DNA of 44,326 nucleotides from JAVZLQ01 sp049700035 (GTDB lineage Archaea; Thermoproteota; Bathyarchaeia; Bathyarchaeales; Bathycorpusculaceae). The translations under genes were made by a program, and so were the position numbers. Below the pieces are notes generated by a model. It worked only from the letters and a program-made list of their open reading frames with translations, searched no databases and had not been told where the DNA came from. Of the stretch, positions 31,250-39,820 are shown piece by piece. The stretch is taken from assembly GCA_049700035.1 (NCBI GenBank), contig JBNAWC010000006.1, positions 1-44,326 of the forward strand. The letters run 5' to 3'. Each line of letters opens with the position of its first letter. Within the stretch, counting starts at the first letter, position 1.

Positions 31250-31733
31250 TTCTTGCCTCTCGCTTGGCAGTGTTAAGCAAGGCTACTGTCGATTTGCCAG
31301 TTAAATATCCGCATGCTTCGCCTGGATTAACAACAAGCGTTTTTCCCTTCTCGTACAATTCAGTCTTATGAGTATGCCCGTGAACTACAACGTCGAAGCT
31401 TCCGCTGTTAATCAAAGCCTTCAAAAGCTCGTCTTCGGTGCCGTGTATTAACGCAATTTTCAAGCCATCAATGACTATTGCGGTGAAGGTTCCATGGATT
31501 TCAATGTTGCCACATTCGCTGACTCGTTTCTTAAGGAGTTCGTGGTCTCCGTCGTTGTTGCCGAAAACTCCTATGAGCTTCGCGTTTAAGTCTTTGAATT
31601 TTGGGATGACAAAGGGCGCCACGTAGTCTCCAGCGTGGAGTACAAGCTCAACTTTTTCGGCGTTAAACCTTTTCACGGCGTTCTCAATCATTGGAAGCCT
31701 ATCATGCGTGTCAGCTATTAGGCCCACCAACAT
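31236..31733 (-). CDS. Calcineurin-like phosphodiesterase, YfcE/MJ0936 family
   Basis: A 165-residue metallophosphoesterase with the full dimetal set: GLIADTHDRL, LVLHAGDYV, GVFGNNDGD, ALIHGTED and VVHGHTHKTE. The length and order match the small YfcE/MJ0936 phosphodiesterases, which act in vitro on bis-p-nitrophenyl phosphate and some cyclic nucleotides; the physiological substrate is unknown. It is cytoplasmic, with no signal peptide. It is convergent with moaA (14-bp overlap) and transcribed alone, divergent from the winged-helix gene at 31918. Confidence 0.92.
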   Translation of the reverse strand: MLVGLIADTHDRLPMIENAVKRFNAEKVELVLHAGDYVAPFVIPKFKDLNAKLIGVFGNNDGDHELLKKRVSECGNIEIHGTFTAIVIDGLKIALIHGTEDELLKALINSGSFDVVVHGHTHKTELYEKGKTLVVNPGEACGYLTGKSTVALLNTAKREARIIEL

Positions 31734-31797
31734 TTATTTTACACCTTCTCCTAACATCTACATGCACGACAAGATAAAATATTTCCATTTTCGCGTA

Positions 31798-31900
31798 TAG
31801 AAGTTTGTTCTAGAGAATATTTCGTTTACTGGAATAATCGTTCACACGAAACACCGCTTAAAATATTCCATGCTCTTTTAAGTTATAGAAAACTGTTCTA
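31798..31900. promoter_or_regulatory. Two TAGAA-N5-TTCTA operator-like palindromes
   Basis: TAGAAGTTTGTTCTA (31798-31812) and TAGAAAACTGTTCTA (31886-31900) share the same 5-bp arms and 5-bp spacer, 88 bp apart. The second overlaps the end of a TATA-like TTTAAGTTATA and lies 18 bp before the TTG start of the winged-helix gene. Two matched sites in one promoter suggest an autoregulatory operator. Confidence 0.55.
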
Positions 31901-31917
31901 AAAGAGGAATATAGAAA

Positions 31918-32259
31918 TTGAATCCATGGAACCCCGATGTAAACCTGAAACGGCGGGACAAATTCTACATAATTGCTGAAATTTTGGACATAGCAAAGGA
32001 GGGGACATTAAAAACGCAGATAATGTATAGGGCAAACTTGAGCTTCACGCAACTCAACGACTACCTAAAATTCATGCTAAAAATAAAACTGTTGGACAAA
32101 ATAGTGGAGAACGACAAGGAAAAGTATAAGGCGACAGAAAAGGGGTTAAACTTTCTGCAGCGCTACCGCGAAATAACAGAGCTTCTTAGGACGGATGAAA
32201 ACGAAAACAACAAGAACAACGTTAAAGTTCCACCGCCACACCTACTAAAAAAGAACTAA
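31918..32259 (+). CDS. Small winged-helix DNA-binding protein
   Basis: A 113-residue protein with an archaeal winged helix of the HTH_45-like kind: RRDKFYIIAEILDIAKEGTLKTQIMYRANLSFTQLNDYLKFMLKIKLLDKI, then a wing DKEKYKATEKGLNFLQRYREI. The tail is polar with an asparagine run (ENENNKNNVK) and prolines. The TTG start is preceded by AGAGGAA about 7 bp upstream. It is probably a dimeric transcription factor; the two palindromes in its promoter suggest it controls itself. Its 3' end faces the ECF component gene, with 6 bp between them. Target genes are unknown. Confidence 0.82.
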   Translation: MNPWNPDVNLKRRDKFYIIAEILDIAKEGTLKTQIMYRANLSFTQLNDYLKFMLKIKLLDKIVENDKEKYKATEKGLNFLQRYREITELLRTDENENNKNNVKVPPPHLLKKN

Positions 32260-32265
32260 AACGTG

Positions 32266-33082
32266 CTATTTGGTTGTTTGACCCTTTGGCTGTTTAAAGA
32301 GCATTTTTCCAATTGCCATTATGACGCCTACACCAACAAACGTGGCAATTACTGTGAATGCTATACGTTCAATTGCGGCTATTGGAATTGAAAGCATAAA
32401 CCAGTCGCCGATCGTAGGATTCTGAACCATTTGGTAAACCCATTGCGGCATTGGGTTACTCGCTGAAAAACCTAGGGTTATTTGCATACCCACACCCTTT
32501 AGAAAGTCTCTAAAAGCCTTCAAATCAACAACGAACTGCAAAGCAGTCACGTAAATTAGCCGCCACAAATGTGATCAGCCATTACACCCACAAAACTGGC
32601 AATTCCAACACCCGAAGTTACAAGTCTCCTTGAAGCGCTGTTTATGAAATCAAAAATCTTGCCTCTAAAAATCAAGATTAATATCAATGCGGGGACGTGT
32701 AAGAAGAATGGATAGAAGGGCGCCTCAAACCCTATGGGTGTAACGTACCAAAGCGCAATTAGAACTGCGAGCAAAACAGCAGAGCTTTTCCAATTCGCCC
32801 ACTTACCCCGTCGCACAAGAAATCCAGCGCATAGCGCAGCTAATGCTCCCGCAGGAATAAGCAGCAATCCCATAACACTTGAAGTTGGAATTATCCATGC
32901 AATAAAGTTCCCTATTATAACAGCTAAGGCACCGAAAACTCAATTGTTCCAGTTCTGATGCCAAGCGAAAGGGGAATTCCAGGAAGCCTTGTTACTATGG
33001 CGATTAAGGCGGCAAAAATGACTATTAGGGCGATTTCCCTCGTGGACAATCTAGGCTTGTAAGGCGCTTTATCTTGTGTCAT
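32266..33082 (-). pseudogene. ECF transporter S component, interrupted by two frameshifts
   Basis: Three consecutive frames encode one protein of about 270 residues. Frame 1 (33082-32924) opens with MTQDKAPYKPRLSTREIALIV and a helix. Frame 2 (to 32556) carries GNFIAWIIPTSSVMGLLLIPAGALAALCAGF and ends GVGIASFVGVMADHICGG. Frame 3 (32568-32266) continues LIYVTALQFVVD to the end. Inserting one T at the four-T run (plus-strand A at 32935-32938) joins frames 1 and 2 as TIEFFGALAVIIG; a one-base change near 32557-32568 joins 2 and 3 as MADHICGGLIYVTA. The helix order fits vitamin-uptake S components. Either two sequencing errors or a decayed gene. Confidence 0.78.
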
Positions 33083-33161
33083 TTTTTACACCGAATGCTA
33101 CAAAATTACACAGCAAATATTTAAAAATATTTCGCATTACGAAGCATTATTTGCCACAAGG

Positions 33162-34280
33162 TTATTCTTTTTCAACCCATTTTCTGTAGAGTATTATGCC
33201 AATTGCGTATAGCACAATTGCTGATGCTGTTAGCGTGATTATTGGTTGGATTAAGCCTTCTAATGTTATGTTTCTAAGCATAACGTCTCTTAGGGCTTGG
33301 GCGGCATAAGTCATTGGCACGATTCTGCCTATTTGTTGTAGGTATTCTGGAAGATACTCTAGTGGGAAGTACATCCCAGTGAACCATTGAAGCACTATGC
33401 CTATTGTTGTTGATGCGCCGGAGGCTTCTTGCGGCGACCTTCCAATGCATGAGATTAGTAAGCCTAGGGCTATGCCGTTCATCGAACCCAAAAATAATAT
33501 TGTCGTTAGGGCGGTCATATCCCAGTTCACTTTTGGATTGAGCACAAAAAAGCCTAAAACCGCTATTATTAAGATTGTTATAGCTGTTTGAAGCAGAGCG
33601 GCAAGAGTCTTACCGAAAAGCACTTTTAAGGGGTGAATTGGCGAAGCTCTAATCCGCTTGAGCGTGCCCTTCTCCCTCTCATAAACTATGGCGCCAGTAG
33701 ATGCCACCATGCTTGAGAACAAAAGCGGATAACACATCATACCTGGAAGAATATACTCCTTGTAGCCTATTCGCGCACCCACTATTTTTTGCTCTTCAAC
33801 TATGGATATAGGCTCGGGAAAAGTTGCGTTCAACCGGTCGTAAATTCCTTTGCAGAATTCTGTAAAGAAGGTTTTAACAATGTCCCTGATGATTCTGGCT
33901 ACGTCAAAATTAGTTTCGTCAACCGCAAGCAAAACTTGTGCTGGAACTTGATACGTGAGGTTTTCCATGAAGCCCTCGGGTATTGTGATTACTGCGCGGA
34001 TTTCTGTGGCGTTTAAAGCATTCAAAGCCTCGCTTTTGTTCTCAAAAATTCTTATGTTAAAAACTCCAGTTCCATTAAGGCTTGAAATTGCCATTGATGA
34101 TATTTGTGTTCCGTCTGCGTCCACTATCCCTATGTTCGCCGTAAATGGTGTTTCTCTTCCGAAAATGGCTGAAAAAAGTAGCATTACTAGCACTGGAAAG
34201 GCTATTGTCCAGAAAATTGTGCCTTTCTCCCTGAAAAACATTTTAATGTCTTTTACTGCCACGCCGATTACTGGGTTCAT
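33162..34280 (-). CDS. ABC-2 type exporter permease
   Basis: A 372-residue membrane protein of the ABC-2 (YhgE/DrrB-like) family. After a cytoplasmic lead (VIGVAVKDIKMFFREKG) comes a first helix, then a large outside domain of about 130 residues (FTANIGIVDADGTQISSMAI to SIVEEQKIVGARI), then five helices with the conserved YEREKGTLKRIRASPIHPLKVLFGKTLAAL cytoplasmic loop and IVPMTYAAQALRDVML near the end. Its ATG overlaps the stop of the reconstructed ATPase gene (TAATG). Together they form a complete exporter half-pair; substrate unknown, possibly drugs or lipids. Confidence 0.92.
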   Translation of the reverse strand: MNPVIGVAVKDIKMFFREKGTIFWTIAFPVLVMLLFSAIFGRETPFTANIGIVDADGTQISSMAISSLNGTGVFNIRIFENKSEALNALNATEIRAVITIPEGFMENLTYQVPAQVLLAVDETNFDVARIIRDIVKTFFTEFCKGIYDRLNATFPEPISIVEEQKIVGARIGYKEYILPGMMCYPLLFSSMVASTGAIVYEREKGTLKRIRASPIHPLKVLFGKTLAALLQTAITILIIAVLGFFVLNPKVNWDMTALTTILFLGSMNGIALGLLISCIGRSPQEASGASTTIGIVLQWFTGMYFPLEYLPEYLQQIGRIVPMTYAAQALRDVMLRNITLEGLIQPIITLTASAIVLYAIGIILYRKWVEKE

Positions 34281-35218
34281 TAGGATTCCTCCAAAAGTCT
34301 CCTTCCAGTCAATCTTATGAAGACGTCTTCAAGCGTTGGCTCTAAAACTCAATTTTCTCCGTTAAAACATTGTTAGCTAGAAGCGTATTAGAGATTTCTG
34401 GCATTAGTTTCCATGGGTCTTCTGTGAAAATTTGTATTTCTTCTTCCTTAAACGTGTAGCCATAGGGCTTTAACAGTTTTAACGCCCTTTCAGTTTGGTC
34501 CTCCTTAACCCTTACGCATATTGAGGCTTTTCCGCCAAACTTCTCTTTAAGCACGTGCGGCTTGTCTATCGCCACTATTTGCCCCTTATCCATTATTGCA
34601 ACTCTGTCGCAGAGGGCATCCGCCTCATACATGTCATGCGTTGAAAGCAGCAGTTTTCCCGTTTTGCTTAAGCGTTCTTATCGTTTCCCAAAACTCTCGC
34701 TTAACGTTTGGGTCAAAACCAGTTGTTGGTTCGTCCAAAATGACTATTGGTGGGTCGTGGATTAACGAGGCTGCGAGGTTCGCTCTGCGTTTCATTCCTC
34801 CAGAAAGCTCCTTCGCCTTTTTCTTCATGAACTCTTCTATGCCCAAAACTTTTGATGTGAACTCTAATCTTTCCTTAAACTTTTTTGATGGCATCGAGTA
34901 AAGAGAAGCGGCAAAGCTAAGATTCTCATACACATTTAACAGTTCATATAGTAGGGTTTCCTGTGGGCAGAAACCGATTAAACTGCGAATTTTCTGGGAG
35001 TTTTTGGCTAAATCCAAGCCTAGAATGGTTACTTCTCCATTGTCAAACCTTCTCAAGCCGCAAAGTATCTCAATTAGCGTTGTTTTTCCAGCGCCGTTTG
35101 GTCCCAAAAGCCCGAAGATTTCGCCTTTTCTAACGTTTAAGGAGACTCCATCTAGAGCCTTAACTTCACCGTAATGTTTCACTAAACCCTTAATGTCGAT
35201 AATTACTTCATCAGCCAA
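34280..35218 (-). pseudogene. ABC exporter ATP-binding protein, interrupted by two frameshifts
   Basis: Frame 1 (35218-34634) contains Walker A GPNGAGKTT, signature LSGGMKRRANLAA and Walker B IVILDEPTTGFD, but ends abruptly after LKQNGKT. Removing one A from the four-A run at 34654-34657 restores KLLLSTHDMYEADALCDR, with the switch histidine, in frame 2 (to 34342). Adding one T to the four-T run (34344-34347) restores the family ending FLEPTLEDVFIRLTGRR in a third frame and brings the stop to 34280-34282, overlapping the permease ATG. With both fixes the gene is a normal DrrA-like ATPase of about 312 residues. Frameshifts at homopolymers make sequencing error likely. Confidence 0.82.
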
Positions 35219-35426
35219 TGGTTTATCAACCTTAAATTTGTTTCAAAGCGCTCGTCTACTATTATATTTCAACTTAAAAATGTTTTCAAGCGTGCAACGC
35301 CAAATAATCTTACAAGGTTCCCAAATTTCACATTGGCACTCTTAAATTAGGCTTGGCATAAAAGTTAATTAAACAAAATTGCACATTTTAGCTTCTAAAA
35401 CGGTTCTAGCCAAATGAGGTTGGTGA

Positions 35427-35834
35427 ATGGAAGGAAAGCAGAAGCTTAGAGTGACTTTGCTTACTGGGAGAACAATTGAGCAAGGCTTCGGAAAAGAATG
35501 TGGAAAAGCCTCTAAGGATTATTTTGAAAGCGTCTCCGTGTGCTACATGGACCCAGAAGACCTAAAACGGCTAGGGATAAAGGAGAAAACCAACGTTCAG
35601 GTTTCAACGGATTATGGCGCAGTTGTGGTTACAGCCCTAAAATCTAAAAGGGCGCCACATCCAGGCGTGATATTCATTCCTTACGGTCCATGGGCAAATA
35701 TTGTTGTGGACCCGGAAACCAACGGGATTGGCATGCCTTCTCTGAAGGGAATTCCAGCCTATGTTGAGCCAGCGCCAGACAAGCCCGTAATGAGCCTTCA
35801 AGAGCTTTTAAGGCAAAATTTTGGGAAGTGCTAA
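35427..35834 (+). CDS. fwdD: Formyl-methanofuran dehydrogenase subunit D
   Basis: A 135-residue subunit with the molybdopterin-dinucleotide-binding beta barrel: TLLTGRTIEQGFGKECGKASKDYFESVSVCYMDPEDLKRLGI, VSTDYGAVVVTAL and GVIFIPYGPWANIVVDPETNGIGMPSLKGI, the last being the cofactor-contact region. It pairs with FwdB to hold the tungsto- or molybdopterin. The ATG has GAGGT 7 bp upstream, and a TATA-like GCATAAAAGTTAATT lies about 65 bp upstream, so this gene heads the fwdDBAC-mch operon. Confidence 0.93.
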   Translation: MEGKQKLRVTLLTGRTIEQGFGKECGKASKDYFESVSVCYMDPEDLKRLGIKEKTNVQVSTDYGAVVVTALKSKRAPHPGVIFIPYGPWANIVVDPETNGIGMPSLKGIPAYVEPAPDKPVMSLQELLRQNFGKC

Positions 35835-35838
35835 CGGC

Positions 35839-37299
35839 ATGTCCGTGGTTAAAGCGGTTACTTGCCCAGTTTGTGGAAGCCTCTGCGACGACATAGAACT
35901 AGCAATTGAAGATGGAAAGGTTGTTAAGGTTAAGAATGGCTGTGCAATGTGCGAAGCCAAATTTCTGCATTATAACAGCGAACATAGGGTTCTGAAGCCG
36001 CTCATAAGAAAGAACGGCGAACTCGTGAAAACAACGCTTAAAGAAGCCATAAGAAGGGCTGCGGAAATACTCGCAGAAGCCAATTATCCGCTGCTTTATG
36101 GTTGGAGTTCAACAAGCTGTGAAGCCATACGCGTAGGACTTGAACTTGCAGAAGAAGTTGGAGGCGTAATAGACAACACCTCCGTGATATGCCATGGACC
36201 ATCAATTTTGAGTATACAAGAAGTTGGCATTCCCTCATGCACTTTGGGGCAGATTAGGCATAGAGCCGACCTAGTTGTTTATTGGGGGAGCAACCCTTGG
36301 AGCGCGCATCCAAGACACATAGAGCGCTACACGGCTTTTGCGCGGGGAAGGTTTGAAAAAAGCGTTTGGAAAGGCTACATAACTAAGATTAAGGCTTTGA
36401 ATGTTAGGAAGAAAATTGAAAGCGCTGTTCGTAGGTTATTCCTAAAACAAAAGCCATTTCAAACGCCTAAAGTCGAAATGGAGCCTCCGCCAACAATCCA
36501 TAAAGAAGGAAGAAAACTAGTAGTAATTGATGTTAGGCGGACGAAGTCTGCGGAGATTGCTGACTACTTCATTCAAGTCGAGCCAAACAAGGATTATGAG
36601 CTTCTCCAAGCTTTTAGGGCGCTTGTCCGCGACCAAGAGTTAGAAGTTGACAGTGTCGCTGGGGTCCCAGTTGAATATTTGGAAGAAGTCGCCGACGTCA
36701 TGGTTAACTGCAACTTTGGCATCTTCTTCTTCGGTCTTGGACTCACGATGAGCAGTGGAAAGCTTAGAAACATAGACGCCGCGCTTTCGCTGACACGTGA
36801 CCTAAACATGCGCACAAAGTTTGTGATAATGCCAATGCGTGGGCACTTTAACGTTACAGGCGCAAACACAGTTTTCACGTGGCAAACTGGTTACCCATAC
36901 GCCGTGGACTTATCACTTGGCTATCCAAGATACAATCCTGGCGAAACATCCGCCGTTGATGTTTTGCTGCGCGGAGATTCAGATGCGGCGCTGGTTGTTG
37001 CCTCTGACCCGGTTGCAAACTTTCCCAGAAAAGCCGTTGAGCACTTGGTTAAGAACCCGCTTGTTGTAATAGACCCGCACATGAATGCGACAGCGCAAAT
37101 AGCAGATGTTGTTATTCCATCCGCTTTCGTTGGCATAGAAGCAGAAGGAACAGCCTACCGCATGGACCACGTTCCGCTTCCGCTTAAGAAGGTTGTGGAG
37201 CCGCCTAGGGGTGTTCTTTCAGACGAGGAGATTTTGCGGAGAATACTGGCTGAGGTTAGGAAAATAAGAAGGCGTGAAGTGAAAACGGAGGAGGCTTAA
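35839..37299 (+). CDS. fwdB: Formyl-methanofuran dehydrogenase subunit B (W/Mo catalytic subunit)
   Basis: About 486 residues from the ATG at 35839 (an in-frame TTG at 35821 is also possible). This subunit reduces CO2 to formate. The [4Fe-4S] cysteines are Cys9, Cys12, Cys16 and Cys35 or Cys38 (CPVCGSLC, GCAMCEAKF). The metal-ligand cysteine is Cys118 in SVICHGPS, the same number as in methanogen FwdB; it is cysteine, not selenocysteine. Further motifs are YWGSNPWSAHPRHIERY, GQ/VEPNKDYEL and the C-terminal GIEAEGTAYRMDHVP. A basic stretch of roughly 45-50 residues (about 172-222) is inserted between ARGRFEK and KLVVIDVRRTKSAEIADYF. Confidence 0.94.
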   Translation: MSVVKAVTCPVCGSLCDDIELAIEDGKVVKVKNGCAMCEAKFLHYNSEHRVLKPLIRKNGELVKTTLKEAIRRAAEILAEANYPLLYGWSSTSCEAIRVGLELAEEVGGVIDNTSVICHGPSILSIQEVGIPSCTLGQIRHRADLVVYWGSNPWSAHPRHIERYTAFARGRFEKSVWKGYITKIKALNVRKKIESAVRRLFLKQKPFQTPKVEMEPPPTIHKEGRKLVVIDVRRTKSAEIADYFIQVEPNKDYELLQAFRALVRDQELEVDSVAGVPVEYLEEVADVMVNCNFGIFFFGLGLTMSSGKLRNIDAALSLTRDLNMRTKFVIMPMRGHFNVTGANTVFTWQTGYPYAVDLSLGYPRYNPGETSAVDVLLRGDSDAALVVASDPVANFPRKAVEHLVKNPLVVIDPHMNATAQIADVVIPSAFVGIEAEGTAYRMDHVPLPLKKVVEPPRGVLSDEEILRRILAEVRKIRRREVKTEEA

Positions 37300-37302
37300 A
37301 GA

Positions 37303-38994
37303 TTGGAGCTTTTGATAAGAAACGGCTTTGTCTACGACCCTATTAATGGCGTCAACGGCGAAAAGATGGATATTGCGGTTAAAGATGGAAAAATTGTTGA
37401 GAAGGTGAATGAGCGTAAGGCAAGAAAAATCGATGCTTCTGGAATGATTGTAATGCCAGGCGGAGTTGACATACACTGCCACATCGCTGGTTCCGAAGTG
37501 AACACTGGAAGACTGTTGAGACCAGAAGACCATTTCCGCGATTTCGAACCAAAGACGCCCATAACCCGCTCTGGAGTTGGCTACTCGATTCCCTCAACGT
37601 TTACTACTGGGTATCGTTATGCGCGTATGGGCTACACTACAATAATGAATCCATCAATGCCCCCGTTGGAGGCGAAGCACACGCATGAAGAGTTAAGCGA
37701 CACTCCAATTGTGGATAAGGCTAGCTATCCGCTCTTGGGCGACTGGTGGTTCGTCCTCGAATATCTAAAAGATAACAAAATCGAGGAGTGCGCGAGATAT
37801 GTGGCTTGGATGATAAGTTCAACAAAGGGATACGCGATAAAAATTGTTAATCCAGGCGGACTTGAGGCTTGGGGCTTCGGGCACAATGTAAGCAGCCTAG
37901 ACGACCAAGTTCCATGTTTTGGCATTACTCCACGCGAGATAATCCGCGGACTATGCAAGGTTAACAGACTTTTGAACTTGCCTCATACAATTCATGTTCA
38001 CACAAACAATCTTGGAAAGCCAGGCAACTATCAAACGGCAATCGAAACTATGCGCTGCGTTGAAGACTTAGCCGTTGAAGGCAAACCAGCAATCCACATT
38101 ACGCATTGCCAATTCAGCGCCTTCAAAGGAGATAGTTGGGCTACACTGGAATCTGGAGCCGAGGAAATCGCGAACTATGTTAACGCGCACTCGCATGTAA
38201 CATTGGATATGGGACAAGTGATCTTCACAGACACAACCACAATGACGGCTGATGGACCTTTCCAGTACACGCTTTATGAGTTAAGCGGCAACAAGTGGGT
38301 CAACCACGACGTGGAAACAGAAACAAGCGCTGGCATTGTGCCTTTCCACTACAGAAGAAAAAGTTATGTCCACGCAATTCAATGGTCAATAGGCTTGGAA
38401 CTAGCCCTACTAATAAAAGACCCATGGAAAATATTCTTAACAACAGACCACCCGAACGGCGGACCATTCACTGCTTATCCAAAAATAATCGCTTGGCTCA
38501 TGAGCAAAAAAGCGAGAAACGCAACGCTAAAACGAATCAACCCAAGGGCTAGGAGTAGGAGTCTGCTCCCATCAATAGACAGAGAATTGGGCTTTTACGA
38601 AATTGCAATAATGACAAGGGCTGGACAAGCAAAGGCTCTTGGACTAAAAAGTAAGGGGCACTTAGGCGTTGGAGCAGACGCGGACATAACCATATACAAC
38701 GTAAACCCAGAACAAACAGACCCTTCCAGAAAGTATAAGCGCGTGAGGAAAGCGTTCAAAGAAGCCGCGTACACCATTAAGGGCGGAAAAATTGTCATTA
38801 AAGATGGCGAAGTAATGCGTAGCGTTAACGGCGCAACATTGTGGTTGGATGTGCAAGTTTCTGAGCAAGTTAAAATTTCAGAGGAGATGAAACGGCGGTT
38901 TAAGGAATACTGGACTGTTGAATATGAAAATTACCCTGTAAGCGAAGGTTACCTTGCAATTTCACATCCAATAACTGTGAGGGCAAGCGTGTAA
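37303..38994 (+). CDS. fwdA: Formyl-methanofuran dehydrogenase subunit A (amidohydrolase)
   Basis: A 563-residue amidohydrolase-fold subunit that condenses formate with methanofuran. Zinc ligands are His58 and His60 (GVDIHCHIAG); the carboxylated lysine region is KGYAIKIVNPGG, followed by HVHTNNLGKPGNY, ITHCQF and FLTTDHPNGGPFTAYP with the late aspartate. The C-terminal beta domain (GVGADADITIYNVNPEQTDPS) is complete. Length agrees with methanogen FwdA (about 570). The start is TTG 37303 with GGAGG 8 bp upstream. It lies 3 bp after fwdB and is followed directly by fwdC. Confidence 0.95.
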   Translation: MELLIRNGFVYDPINGVNGEKMDIAVKDGKIVEKVNERKARKIDASGMIVMPGGVDIHCHIAGSEVNTGRLLRPEDHFRDFEPKTPITRSGVGYSIPSTFTTGYRYARMGYTTIMNPSMPPLEAKHTHEELSDTPIVDKASYPLLGDWWFVLEYLKDNKIEECARYVAWMISSTKGYAIKIVNPGGLEAWGFGHNVSSLDDQVPCFGITPREIIRGLCKVNRLLNLPHTIHVHTNNLGKPGNYQTAIETMRCVEDLAVEGKPAIHITHCQFSAFKGDSWATLESGAEEIANYVNAHSHVTLDMGQVIFTDTTTMTADGPFQYTLYELSGNKWVNHDVETETSAGIVPFHYRRKSYVHAIQWSIGLELALLIKDPWKIFLTTDHPNGGPFTAYPKIIAWLMSKKARNATLKRINPRARSRSLLPSIDRELGFYEIAIMTRAGQAKALGLKSKGHLGVGADADITIYNVNPEQTDPSRKYKRVRKAFKEAAYTIKGGKIVIKDGEVMRSVNGATLWLDVQVSEQVKISEEMKRRFKEYWTVEYENYPVSEGYLAISHPITVRASV

Positions 38995-39807
38995 ATGATA
39001 CGGCTTTATCCTCTTAAAGAATTTCGCCTTCCAATATTTGCAGAATGCATAAGCCCAGACGCATTTCAAGGCAAAACAGTCAGCGAAATAGAAGCCTTAA
39101 AAGTTTGGGAAGGAAACAAGCAGCGCAAACTCGGCGAACTCTTCAAAATCGAAATTGCGGGCGACAACAGCGGAAACATAACAGTTCAAGGCGACCTAAG
39201 CAAAGTTCGAAAAATAGGCGCAAGAATGAAAAGCGGAGAAATAACAATACACGGAAATGTTGGAATGCACCTAGGCGAAGAAATGCAAGGCGGAAAAATC
39301 ACAGTGCATGGGAACGTCGGCGGGTGGGCAGGTTCAATGATGAAGGGCGGCGTAATAGAAATTCACGGAAACGCCAGTGAATATTTAGGCGCGCCATACC
39401 GCGGATGCAGCGAGGGCATGCATGGCGGAAAAATAATCGTTTATGGAGATATTGGCAACGAGGCAGGCGCATACATGCGAAACGGCACAATCAAAGTTTA
39501 TGGTTGTGCTGGACAGTTTGCCGGTCTTCGCATGCGAGAGGGAACAATCTACATTCAGAAAGATGCTGGAACAAGGGTGGGCGCATGCATGAAGGGCGGA
39601 AAAATAGTTGTTGGCGGATACATAGAGTCCGTTTTGCCATCATTTACAATTGAAGGTATAAGGGAAAAGGTTAAGGTTGAAGAGGGCGAAACCGCCGCTG
39701 GACCATTCTACCTTTTCATTGGCGACCTCGTGGAACATGGAGAAGGCAAACTTTACATTTCAAAGTATAAGAATCCTCATCTAAGCAGTTATGAAAAGTT
39801 CCTCTAA
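38995..39807 (+). CDS. fwdC: Formyl-methanofuran dehydrogenase subunit C
   Basis: A 270-residue right-handed beta-helix protein, like the C-terminal domain of glutamate synthase. The central region (about 65-210) has repeated units of the form G-x-M-x-x-G-x-I-x-V-x-G: GARMKSGEITIHGNVG, GEEMQGGKITVHGNVG, GSMMKGGVIEIHGNAS, GAYMRNGTIKVYGCAG and GACMKGGKIVVGG. It is a structural scaffold that packs FwdA and FwdB. It starts right at the stop of fwdA and its last codons overlap the upstream region of mch. FwdF, FwdG and FwdE, the ferredoxin-like partners, are not in the window. Confidence 0.94.
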   Translation: MIRLYPLKEFRLPIFAECISPDAFQGKTVSEIEALKVWEGNKQRKLGELFKIEIAGDNSGNITVQGDLSKVRKIGARMKSGEITIHGNVGMHLGEEMQGGKITVHGNVGGWAGSMMKGGVIEIHGNASEYLGAPYRGCSEGMHGGKIIVYGDIGNEAGAYMRNGTIKVYGCAGQFAGLRMREGTIYIQKDAGTRVGACMKGGKIVVGGYIESVLPSFTIEGIREKVKVEEGETAAGPFYLFIGDLVEHGEGKLYISKYKNPHLSSYEKFL

Positions 39808-39820
39808 TGGAGATGAAAAC

